This document shows positions 18,156-25,789 of a DNA stretch of 64,000 bases, in pieces. Location: NCBI GenBank assembly GCA_964605655.1, contig CAZSDK010000006.1, forward strand, positions 62,001 to 126,000. The letters are read 5' to 3'. Below the pieces are notes generated by a model. The model saw only the letters and a program-made list of their open reading frames with translations. It did not search any database and was not told the origin of the DNA. This DNA comes from JAKLIX01 sp964605655. GTDB lineage: Bacteria > Bacteroidota > Bacteroidia > Bacteroidales > CAIXZF01. Numbering within the stretch: the stretch's first letter is position 1; each line of letters opens with the position of its first letter. The position numbers and the translations under genes are program-made.

Positions 18156-18218
18156 AAACACCGGCCCCTTCTCATGTCATAGATGCAAAATCTTGCTTCA
18201 GAAACGTTTTGCTTTATC

Positions 18219-18243
18219 GTCATCCTGAGCGGAGTCGAAGGAT
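18219..18243 (+). repeat. Dispersed intergenic repeat, copy A
   Basis: A copy of the short element containing TGAGCGGAGTCGAAGGA, in the 150-nt gap before the chitinase gene. Further copies lie at 25694-25715 (reverse), 25734-25755 (diverged) and 26937-26960. Sequences of this type are scattered through intergenic DNA of Bacteroidota genomes, to my knowledge. The rest of the gap holds nothing I recognise. Confidence 0.7.
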
Positions 18244-18305
18244 GGCTGTTGTAGTCTCAAAATAACAAACTACTCTAAGTCTGATATTTCGCTAATTATT
18301 ATCAA

Positions 18306-19682
18306 ATGCACCATACAAAGACAAGCGAAACTTCAATTAATTACAAAAAGGCCATAACCGGAATACGAGTTATTTCCTTGATCTCCAGAGTTTTCATTTT
18401 GATGATGGTGATTTCATCTTCTGTATCCTTCGCACAGAACCCTGCTCCGGCACTCGTAGGGTACTTCCATAACTGGGACAACGCTCTTGCTCCCTATATA
18501 CCTCTCAACCAGGTGGATGCCCGCTATAATGTCATCGATGTGGCCTTTGCCATGCCCAAATCAGGTACCACCTATAAAATGGAGTTCCTGCCTGAAATGG
18601 TGAACCCCTCGGCTTTCATCTCGCAACTGCAGACCCTTCAGTCTCAGGGGAAGAAGGTCCTGATCAGCATCGGAGGGGCCACGGCTCCCGTGATCTTACA
18701 CAACGGAGCAGAACGGGACACCTTCGTTGCCACCATGTCGTTCATCCTGAATACCTATGGATTCGACGGGATAGATATCGACCTGGAAGGCAACTCCCTG
18801 ATGATCTCCGGCGGGACCATCGCCAGCCCGGTGGACCAGCCCGTCATTAACCTGATCGAAGGGATACGCCAGATCATGGCGGGCTATTATCAGCAGCACC
18901 AGCACCGGATGATGCTCACCATGGCCCCGGAGACAGCGTATGTGCAAGGGGGACAGTCGGCATACGGGAGCATCTGGGGCGCCTATCTGCCGGTTATCGA
19001 CGCATTGAGGGATTCCATTGAGATATTGCATGTACAGTTGTACAACAGCGGCACCATGTTCGGCATCGACGGAGGGATCTACACCCAGGGTACCGCCGAC
19101 TTCATCGTGGCCATGTGCGAAGCCGTGATCCAGGGATTCAACACCAGCGGGGGCTATTTTGCCGGATTGCCTGAAACCAAGGTCGCTGCCGGATTGCCGG
19201 CCTGCATCCTTTCAGCCGGCGGAGGATACACCGATCCGGATACCGTGGCTGCCGCCATCCGTTACCTCCTGGGAACAGGACCCCGGCCCGGGACCTATAC
19301 GCTGGCAGACACGGCAGGATATCCCGGCTTCAGGGGCATGATGACCTGGAGCATCAACTGGGACGCAGCATTTGCCTGCGGTGGGAGCTACCTCTTCGCC
19401 CAGAATTATGAAGACCTTTTCGGGGTGAACACCTCTGTACCCACCCTGGACCAGGATGACGGCCTCCGGGTCTATCCCAACCCCGCCACCTCCCTGGTTC
19501 ATGTTGAGATTTTGAAGCCCCAATCCTCTCCGTCGTTTATCCGGATCTTCAACAGTACCGGTTCTCTGGTTTACGAAAAACCCATGGAGGAATCATCCTT
19601 TGACATCGACCTTGCCCATCTTTCCAGGGGTATCTATTACCTCACCGTCGATGGCTCAGGAGTGAAGTTAGTGTTACGGTAA
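18306..19682 (+). CDS. Secreted GH18 chitinase with T9SS type-A sorting domain
   Basis: Family 18 glycoside hydrolase, probably hydrolysing chitin or related N-acetylglucosamine polymers outside the cell. A signal peptide ends near SVSFAQNPAPA. The catalytic (beta/alpha)8 domain spans about residues 48-375, with DGIDIDLEG at 154-162 (catalytic Glu161) and MTWSINWD near its end. The C-terminus, LRVYPNPATSLVHVEI to GSGVKLVLR, is a T9SS sorting domain. The encoded n-region is long (about 25 residues before the hydrophobic core). The gene stands alone, convergent with the FISUMP gene. Confidence 0.9.
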   Translation: MHHTKTSETSINYKKAITGIRVISLISRVFILMMVISSSVSFAQNPAPALVGYFHNWDNALAPYIPLNQVDARYNVIDVAFAMPKSGTTYKMEFLPEMVNPSAFISQLQTLQSQGKKVLISIGGATAPVILHNGAERDTFVATMSFILNTYGFDGIDIDLEGNSLMISGGTIASPVDQPVINLIEGIRQIMAGYYQQHQHRMMLTMAPETAYVQGGQSAYGSIWGAYLPVIDALRDSIEILHVQLYNSGTMFGIDGGIYTQGTADFIVAMCEAVIQGFNTSGGYFAGLPETKVAAGLPACILSAGGGYTDPDTVAAAIRYLLGTGPRPGTYTLADTAGYPGFRGMMTWSINWDAAFACGGSYLFAQNYEDLFGVNTSVPTLDQDDGLRVYPNPATSLVHVEILKPQSSPSFIRIFNSTGSLVYEKPMEESSFDIDLAHLSRGIYYLTVDGSGVKLVLR

Positions 19683-19702
19683 ACTATTTATAACGAGGTA
19701 GT

Positions 19703-19860
19703 GTACCAATGTACCAGTGGACCAATGTACCAGTGTACCAATGTACCAGTGGACCAATGTACCAGTGGACCAGTGGACCAATGTACCAGTGGATCAGTGT
19801 ACCAATGTACCAATGTACCAGTGAATCAATTACTGGTAAACTGGTAAACTGGTAAACTGA
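19703..19860. repeat. 8-bp tandem array with inverted tail, locus 1
   Basis: Sixteen consecutive 8-bp units of the GTACCAGT/GTACCAAT/GGACCAAT type (19703-19830) are followed by about three inverted units of the ACTGGTAA type (19832-19859). It fills the gap between the convergent stops of the chitinase (19682) and FISUMP (19869) genes. The two halves can pair, so the transcript or single strand could fold into a long hairpin. A related array in reverse orientation lies at 22687-22800. Confidence 0.9.
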
Positions 19861-19868
19861 GATTCAAC

Positions 19869-21200
19869 CTATTCCACCTTCATACACCGTACCGAATAGC
19901 CGTAATCCATCTCCTGGACATCCTGGAATATCCACATCGACACGTAATTCAGATAGCGGCTTACCGCCCAGGTATTGGCATAATAATCAGAGCTCCAGAA
20001 TTTGGCATGGGTCCTCAGGTGGTAAAAATCGCCTGTGGTATGTCGGAAACCTGCCGGCAGTCCGGTGAAACCGCTTGTATTGATGGCACAGGTATTGGGT
20101 GGTTTGAAAAAAACTGTGTCCGGGACCTTCATCTTACACCCTATGTCGCTTCCTGTCCAGTCGAAGGTGGTACAATCCACCGTGCTGTCGAGGGCAAGCT
20201 CCATGTTGCACCATTCCTGGTGCGAAGGCAGGTGAAACCCGTCTGGACAAATCCCTTTGGTTGAAGGCGTCTGTGAATACTGCATCATCTCGTTCCACTG
20301 GTATAATCCGCCGTAGACCTCACAGTAGGCAGGATCGTCATCGTAACAGTACTTTTCGATCACCCCGTTGTTATGGGCATCGCCGGTTCCCGGTATCATC
20401 GTGCCCCGGTTGAGGTTGTCCCGCATCCAACACTGGTTTCCAATATGCACCGTATTGTAGATCCGGCCGTCGCATAAGATGTAAGGTTTTGAATGACAAG
20501 GGTATCCCTGATGAAATAAAAAGGTGTAATCCTTGCTTTGGTGCGGATTGTCGGCGAAAGCCGCCGAATCGCCCTCACTGTAACCCTGGCAGTACAGAAT
20601 GTCACCAAAAGTGAAGGTGAACAGGCTTCCAGCCGAGACTTTAAAGGGTTCCTGGACCTCAGGTGTGGCACTGCTTTCTATGAGGCTTACACAGGCTGTG
20701 CCCTGTGATTTACTGCAGTTCAGTGCTTTTAAGGTGAGGCAAAGGTTCTGCAGGCAAACCCTTAACAAAACCATCCTTTCGTTTCCGGGCTCCAGGAGAA
20801 AACGGTGGGTCCCCGCCGGAAGAAACATACGCTCCCTGTACAAGCTCCTCCCCATCTGGTCCGTCATGCTGAGCTCCACCTCACCGCCTGCCGGAACACT
20901 CACCCTGAATTCAGCATTTCCCGGTGAGGGGTTGGGAAAGGGTTCGGTAAGGGCAAACGACCCTGCAAGGCCAGTCTCCTCACTGATACCCACATGTTCC
21001 AGCCATAGGACTGTATCGGGCCAGTACAGCACCGTGTCGGCATCGCTGCTCAGGTTTACCACACGGATGCTGTCCAGCACGCGGTGGAGCCCCGGCTCCT
21101 TCCCCGTGAAGGTAAAGACAGCCTCCTGACCCGGGGCTGTTTCATTGGACCAGCAGAAAAGGAGCAGTAAAATCCAGCATAAATGAAAACGATCAGACAT
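19869..21200 (-). CDS. Secreted FISUMP-domain protein
   Basis: Exported protein of unknown function. The signal peptide is MSDRFHLCWILLLLFCWSNE; ATG at 21200 was chosen over an upstream TTG at 21230. The C-terminal 190 residues are a FISUMP (major paralogous) domain: DGRIYNTVHIGNQCWMRDNL, YGGLYQWNEMM, CPDGFHLPSHQEW, GLPAGFR and FWSSDYY. Roughly residues 80-150 look like a T9SS sorting domain in an internal position (PFPNPSPGNAEFRV, TDQMGRSLY, LPAGTHRFLL). Nothing resembles a sorting signal at the C-terminus. It is divergent from the gene at 21460. Confidence 0.82.
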   Translation of the reverse strand: MSDRFHLCWILLLLFCWSNETAPGQEAVFTFTGKEPGLHRVLDSIRVVNLSSDADTVLYWPDTVLWLEHVGISEETGLAGSFALTEPFPNPSPGNAEFRVSVPAGGEVELSMTDQMGRSLYRERMFLPAGTHRFLLEPGNERMVLLRVCLQNLCLTLKALNCSKSQGTACVSLIESSATPEVQEPFKVSAGSLFTFTFGDILYCQGYSEGDSAAFADNPHQSKDYTFLFHQGYPCHSKPYILCDGRIYNTVHIGNQCWMRDNLNRGTMIPGTGDAHNNGVIEKYCYDDDPAYCEVYGGLYQWNEMMQYSQTPSTKGICPDGFHLPSHQEWCNMELALDSTVDCTTFDWTGSDIGCKMKVPDTVFFKPPNTCAINTSGFTGLPAGFRHTTGDFYHLRTHAKFWSSDYYANTWAVSRYLNYVSMWIFQDVQEMDYGYSVRCMKVE

Positions 21201-21303
21201 CAGCCGCAAATCATTTCTAATGAATACCAAAGTTAGTACTTATCCTCAACAGCTTGAGAATTTGTTTAATAACCTCAAAAATCTTTTTCATTTTAATATT
21301 TCC

Positions 21304-21334
21304 TTGACTTTTATCATTCTGCTTTATATATTTG
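21304..21334 (+). promoter_or_regulatory. Promoter of the T9SS type-B gene
   Basis: TTG (21304-21306), a 20-nt spacer and TATATTTG (21327-21334) match the Bacteroidota promoter form closely. The same geometry recurs at 59550-59580. A perfect 6-bp hairpin, CATTGA-ACTGA-TCAATG (21344-21360), follows near the predicted start of transcription. The leader to the GTG at 21460 is about 120 nt. Confidence 0.55.
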
Positions 21335-21379
21335 GACAAAATACATTGAACTGATCAATGATTTTATCTATACACCACC

Positions 21380-21463
21380 ATGCTTAGAAACGGCATTTTT
21401 TTTCTTACCCTAGTTCCTGAAGGGAAAGGTTCTCTCAATAGCAAATTGATCATTGTCAGGTGA
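21380..21463 (+). CDS. Possible 27-codon leader peptide
   Basis: Between the promoter at 21304-21334 and the GTG start at 21460 lies an ATG-initiated reading frame of 27 codons (MLRNGIFFLTLVPEGKGSLN...). Its TGA stop overlaps the downstream GTG start as GTGA. The overlap is what translational coupling looks like, but the peptide has no recognisable features and no clear ribosome-binding site, so it may be chance. Confidence 0.2.
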   Translation: MLRNGIFFLTLVPEGKGSLNSKLIIVR

Positions 21464-22680
21464 TTGCAATAAAGAACCATTGCTTTTGGAGGTTAAATAT
21501 CCTCATTCTGTTCCTGTTGCTTGACCTACCCCTGCTTTCATCTCAAAACTTGGTCTTTAATCCTAGTCTAGAGGATACCCTCTGTTGCCCAATTAGTACA
21601 TCACAAATTGACTGTGCTAATCACTGGTTTTCTCCCCTTTGGCCTGGAAGTACAAGTGAATTATTCCACCGATGTTCCAATATATGGAATGTAATTGGGA
21701 AAGAAAAGCCACATACTGGAGATGCTTATATCGGTTTTTCTCTGCTTGAATGGGATTATTGGCGGGAGTATGCAGAGGTCGCCTTAAAAGAACCGCTTCT
21801 TGCAGGTAATACATATTGTGTTTCATTTTTTGTCAGATGGATGTACTTCTCAGGCACTTCTATTGATGCCTTTCACGCATACTTTACCAAGGATTCCTTG
21901 CTGGTTCCTTATGTCGGTGTGATACCTGCAACCCCACAGATTGTAAACCAGAATGGTATTATTGAAGATTCCATGAACTGGGTAAGGATTACCGGATCAT
22001 TTGTCGCACAAGGTGGTGAAAAATTCATGACCATCGGTAACTTTTATCCCAACAACAGTACGAATTTTATTTCATATAATCCATTGTATCTTTACAGAGC
22101 ACCTTCCTATTATCTTTTCGATGATTTCTCTGTATATGAATGTGATGCGGTGAGCTATACGGCCGATGCCGGCCCCGGCACCTCCATCTGCAGAGGAGAA
22201 AAGGTGCAGCTGGGCACTACCGATTTCCCGGACTATTGGTACGAATGGTCAGAACCGGGTGGGAAAATATTTTCCCGTCAGGGAAGACCCTGGGTCAGTC
22301 CCACGGAAACCACCACCTACCACCTGCTCCAGAAGGACTTCAAGTTTGATGAGTCCTATTCCAGTGTGACCATCATCGTGGAAGACTGTGATAAAGACCT
22401 GGTCATTCCCAATGTGATCACTCCCAACGGTGACGGCGCCAACGACAGGCTGGTGATCCTCAACGAGAGCCGGCTTCAATATACCCTCCGCATCTTCGAT
22501 CGCTGGGGAACGGAGGTGTTCACCGGCACGGAGGAATCCTGCTGGGAGGGCACCCGGAGCAAGGGAACGGAATATATGTCAGAACAAGCCGGTCCCGGAG
22601 TTTACTATTATTACATCGATGCCGTCACCCGCCTTGGAGAAAAACGAAGGTACACCGGGGCTGTTCAGGTGATCAGGTAG
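21460..22680 (+). CDS. Secreted protein with T9SS type-B (CHU_C) domain
   Basis: Exported protein, 406 residues from a GTG start. The signal peptide is hydrophobic (LNILILFLLLDLPLLSSQ). The middle (about 30-225) is a beta-rich carbohydrate-binding-like module (NLVFNPSLED, CANHWFSP, AYIGFSLLEW) common in such proteins but unassigned. A linker TADAGPGTSICRGEKVQLG precedes the gliding-motility C-terminal domain VIPNVITPNGDGANDRLVI ... IFDRWGTEVF, the type-B T9SS signal. Base composition changes visibly near 22140, from AT-rich upstream to GC-rich downstream, as if a new N-terminal module had joined a conserved tail. Confidence 0.83.
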   Translation: MIAIKNHCFWRLNILILFLLLDLPLLSSQNLVFNPSLEDTLCCPISTSQIDCANHWFSPLWPGSTSELFHRCSNIWNVIGKEKPHTGDAYIGFSLLEWDYWREYAEVALKEPLLAGNTYCVSFFVRWMYFSGTSIDAFHAYFTKDSLLVPYVGVIPATPQIVNQNGIIEDSMNWVRITGSFVAQGGEKFMTIGNFYPNNSTNFISYNPLYLYRAPSYYLFDDFSVYECDAVSYTADAGPGTSICRGEKVQLGTTDFPDYWYEWSEPGGKIFSRQGRPWVSPTETTTYHLLQKDFKFDESYSSVTIIVEDCDKDLVIPNVITPNGDGANDRLVILNESRLQYTLRIFDRWGTEVFTGTEESCWEGTRSKGTEYMSEQAGPGVYYYYIDAVTRLGEKRRYTGAVQVIR

Positions 22681-22686
22681 AAATAT

Positions 22687-22800
22687 CAGTTAATCAGTTT
22701 ACCAGTTTACCAGTTTGCAAATAATTGATTGACTGGTACATTGGTACACTGGTACACTGGTACATTGATACACTGGTAAACTGGTAAACTGATACACTGA
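22687..22800. repeat. 8-bp tandem array with inverted tail, locus 2
   Basis: Four 8-bp units of the CAGTTTAC type (22687-22718), a short spacer, then eight inverted units of the CTGGTACA type (22733-22796). It begins 7 nt after the stop of the type-B gene. Its spacer and flanking units (22723-22748) match the reverse complement of 19806-19831 with one mismatch in 26 nt, so the two loci are homologous and in inverted orientation. The remaining 126 nt to the next ATG show no clear feature. Confidence 0.88.
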
Positions 22801-22926
22801 ACACGCCATTTTATTAACAGTTAACTCATGATCCTTGAGTTGACCCGGGGAAGTTTGTTTCTTTGTGGTTGGCAATAACGGACCCCGGATGAAAGTTATT
22901 CGTCAGGTCCTGGCTGAAGAAAGATC

Positions 22927-25620
22927 ATGATGAAAAGGTATAAAGTGAAAAAGGTGCTCCTCTGGATACTGGGATCCTTCCTGGCGGCGGTGATCCTGTT
23001 CCTTGCTTCTGCCTTTCTGTTCGCCAGCTACTACGAAGGCATCATTAAGAAACTGTTCGTCAACGAATTGAATAAACGCCTCCAGTCGGAGATCAGTGTC
23101 GGGGATATCCGTTTTTCCATCCTGAAGCAGTTCCCCCTGGCAACGCTTGAATTTCAGGACCTGGTGGCTAAAGATGCCACCACCTTCAAAGAAAAGGATA
23201 CGCTGCTGAAAGCCGGAGCCCTCCAGCTCAGTTTTAACATCAGGGACATCTACCGGAAAAAATACGTCATCAAACGCATTAACCTGAAAGATGCCGTTAT
23301 CCAGCTGAAAGTATGGAAAGACCTCAGCGACAATTTCCACTTCTGGAAGCCTGCTGACAGCACTTCGACCGGCAGCTTTTCCTTTTCCCTGCAGAGGATC
23401 AGCCTGAGCAAGGTTGGCCTTCGGTATCACAACCTGGCCACCCGCCAGTTGTATTCAATATTTTTCAAACAGATGAAAGGAAGAGGGAATTTTTCCGATC
23501 AGAAGTTTGACTTAAAAATAGCGGGCCAGGGGACACTGAGGTCGCTACGTTCGGGAAAACTAGAATATCTCCGCAACAAAGCTTTCGACCTGACGACCGC
23601 ACTTTCTGTCGACCAGGATGGGGGGACCTATACCATCAGCAAGGGAAGCGGCCGTATCGGCAAGCTGGACCTGGAGTTAAAAGGCTCGGTGGTGTACCTC
23701 GGTGACCACAAGACCATGGATCTGAGCTTTCTCACCCCCGGCACCGACCTGGAACAGTTGTTAGAGGACCTTCCACTGGAACTGAGCGAAAAACTGAAAG
23801 ATTACCGGCTGAAAGGACTGCTCAAACTCAACATCCATGCGGGGGGGCCCTTTGGCGGGAAAGATCTTCCCGATATCAAAGCCAGCTTTGAACTCGATAA
23901 GGGCAGTGTGACCTATTCCAAAGAGAATATCTCCCTGGAAAACCTCTCCCTCAAAGGAACATACAGCAACGGGGCTTCTTCCGAAGAGAAAAACCACCAT
24001 CTACATTTTCAACAGCTGCATGCAACCCTCAACAAGGGAAGCATCGATGCCACCCTCGACATCAAGGGCTTTGAACCCTCCTTTATCGACCTCAGCCTGA
24101 CTTCCGACCTCAGCCTCTCGGATGTGGTCGATTTCATTCCCACCGAAAAAATCCCGGAAGCCGACGGCCGTTTTAACCTGAAACTGCTGTACCAGGGACA
24201 GGTGGCTTCCCTTGACAGCATCACCACCACTGACTTTCTGCAGGGTACTTTTTCAGGTTCCCTGGAGCTCAAAGAGGTGAACTGGAAACTGAAAGATCAG
24301 CAACTGGCCGGCAAAAAACTCAACGGATCCTTGTCTTTCAACAATAATGACCTTGAAGTTCATCGTCTTTCAGGAATCCTTAATGACAACACCTTCACCC
24401 TCGAAGGTTCTTTCACTAACCTGGTGCCTTTTATCATTTCCGGAAAAGAAAACCTGGATGTCAACGCCCGGATCTCCTCTCCTTCCCTCGATCTGAAGGA
24501 CCTGTTTATTGAAAAGACCAAAGGGAAAGACACCCTTTTCCTCCTGGCTTTCCCTGATCGCTGGTCGGGAAGCCTGCAGCTGAAGGTGGACCAGCTGGTT
24601 TTCGGTTCGTTTCACGGGACCCAGGTCTTATGTGATCTCAACTATTACAACAAAAGACTCATTGTCAATCAACTGGATATGGGCATGGCCGGGGGTACTT
24701 TCAAGGGAAAAGGACTCATCGACGGCAGCCTGGGTGACAACTTCCAGGTCACTGCCGACGCCACCCTCCGGCAGGTGAAGCTTAATGAGTTGTTTAAAGA
24801 ATTCGGGAATTTCGGACAAGATTACATCCTTTCCACCAACCTCAAAGGCAATACCAATGCGACCATCCAGACCGTGTTCAGGATGTCCTCCGGCCTGGGC
24901 ATCTACCCTGCTTCCCTGGTCGCCGGCATCGACGTACAGGTGGACAATGGTGAACTGATTGATTTTAAGCCCATCAGCGGACTCGGGAAATACCTGAAAC
25001 TCGACGACCTGAAAGATGTCAGGTTCTCCACCCTGAAAAACAATATCTACATCAAAGACAAGGTGGTCACCATACCCTCGATGGAAGTAAATTCTGATGC
25101 GGTGAATTTTAAGATGTCGGGAACGCACACTTTTGATAACCGAATCGACTACCGCTTCCAGGTGCTGTTGTCGGAAATCATGGCCCGGCGGGCTAAGAAG
25201 GCCAAAAAGGAAAACGAGGAGTTCGGCATCGTACAGGATGACGGATCGGGACGTACCACCCTGTACCTCCTGATGACCGGGACCGTGGATGATCCCGTGT
25301 TCCGTTACGACAGCAAGGGCGTGAAAGGTAAGATCATCACCAACTTCCTGAATGAGAAAGAGAATTTCACAGATTTGGTGCGAAAGGAATTTACGAAGAA
25401 GAAAAAAGAACAGGATTCGCTTAGCGCCAGGGAGGAATTTCTGCGGAAAAAACAGGAGGAGAAGAATGTCACCGTGGATTGGGAGAACAGCATCAGCGAC
25501 AGTCTGGCCGCCCAAAAGGCAAGGGAAGAGAAGAAACCAGCCGTGCAGAAAAAAAATCCACAAAAGAAGACGATAGAAGTGATCTGGGAAGAAGAAGATC
25601 AACCGAAGAAAAGAGAATGA
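22927..25620 (+). CDS. AsmA-like envelope protein
   Basis: Large (897 residues) single-pass protein of the AsmA family, related to bridge-like proteins thought to act in envelope lipid transport. A basic N-terminus and transmembrane helix (LLWILGSFLAAVILFLASAF) are followed by the AsmA start NELNKRLQSEISVGDIRFSI. Long beta-rich repetitive sequence follows, and NGELIDFKPISGLGKYLKLDDLKDVRFSTLKN is the C-terminal AsmA signature. The last 100 residues are charged and Lys/Glu-rich, probably disordered. Tandem ATG codons (22927, 22930) follow GAAGAAAG. The gene stands alone. Confidence 0.87.
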   Translation: MMKRYKVKKVLLWILGSFLAAVILFLASAFLFASYYEGIIKKLFVNELNKRLQSEISVGDIRFSILKQFPLATLEFQDLVAKDATTFKEKDTLLKAGALQLSFNIRDIYRKKYVIKRINLKDAVIQLKVWKDLSDNFHFWKPADSTSTGSFSFSLQRISLSKVGLRYHNLATRQLYSIFFKQMKGRGNFSDQKFDLKIAGQGTLRSLRSGKLEYLRNKAFDLTTALSVDQDGGTYTISKGSGRIGKLDLELKGSVVYLGDHKTMDLSFLTPGTDLEQLLEDLPLELSEKLKDYRLKGLLKLNIHAGGPFGGKDLPDIKASFELDKGSVTYSKENISLENLSLKGTYSNGASSEEKNHHLHFQQLHATLNKGSIDATLDIKGFEPSFIDLSLTSDLSLSDVVDFIPTEKIPEADGRFNLKLLYQGQVASLDSITTTDFLQGTFSGSLELKEVNWKLKDQQLAGKKLNGSLSFNNNDLEVHRLSGILNDNTFTLEGSFTNLVPFIISGKENLDVNARISSPSLDLKDLFIEKTKGKDTLFLLAFPDRWSGSLQLKVDQLVFGSFHGTQVLCDLNYYNKRLIVNQLDMGMAGGTFKGKGLIDGSLGDNFQVTADATLRQVKLNELFKEFGNFGQDYILSTNLKGNTNATIQTVFRMSSGLGIYPASLVAGIDVQVDNGELIDFKPISGLGKYLKLDDLKDVRFSTLKNNIYIKDKVVTIPSMEVNSDAVNFKMSGTHTFDNRIDYRFQVLLSEIMARRAKKAKKENEEFGIVQDDGSGRTTLYLLMTGTVDDPVFRYDSKGVKGKIITNFLNEKENFTDLVRKEFTKKKKEQDSLSAREEFLRKKQEEKNVTVDWENSISDSLAAQKAREEKKPAVQKKNPQKKTIEVIWEEEDQPKKRE

Positions 25621-25664
25621 CTACACGATACAACCATATTCATTTAGTGAGCTTTACTCTGTGG

Positions 25665-25789
25665 CCGAGGCTGTCTTTTAAGGCTGAAAATGCTTCGACT
25701 CCGCTCAGCATGACATCTGATTATCAATGTTTTGTCATATTGAGCGTAGTCGAAATATTGACAAAACATACATGATGAGACAGCCTCGG
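25665..25789. mobile_element. Nested inverted element, MITE-like
   Basis: An outer perfect 12-bp inverted repeat (CCGAGGCTGTCT at 25665-25676, AGACAGCCTCGG at 25778-25789) encloses an inner imperfect 21-bp inverted repeat (25694-25714 and 25734-25754, about 18 of 21 matching) made of two copies of the dispersed TGAGCG.AGTCGAA element. The outer ends resemble terminal repeats of insertion sequences common in Bacteroidota (GAGGCTGTCTC type, from memory). No transposase lies inside, so if mobile it would be non-autonomous. Confidence 0.5.

Noticed and set aside
19703..19860. CRISPR array
   Set aside because: Units are 8 bp and contiguous, with no unique spacers and no cas genes nearby.
24628..25602. 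324-codon minus-strand open frame
   Set aside because: Antisense to the C-terminal part of the AsmA-like gene; composition reflects the complementary strand of a basic/acidic tail.
25727..25771. Upstream extension of the msrBA frame starting MFCHIERSRNI
   Set aside because: These codons come from the dispersed intergenic repeat; the peptide is a well-known artefact type and precedes the signal peptide by too much.
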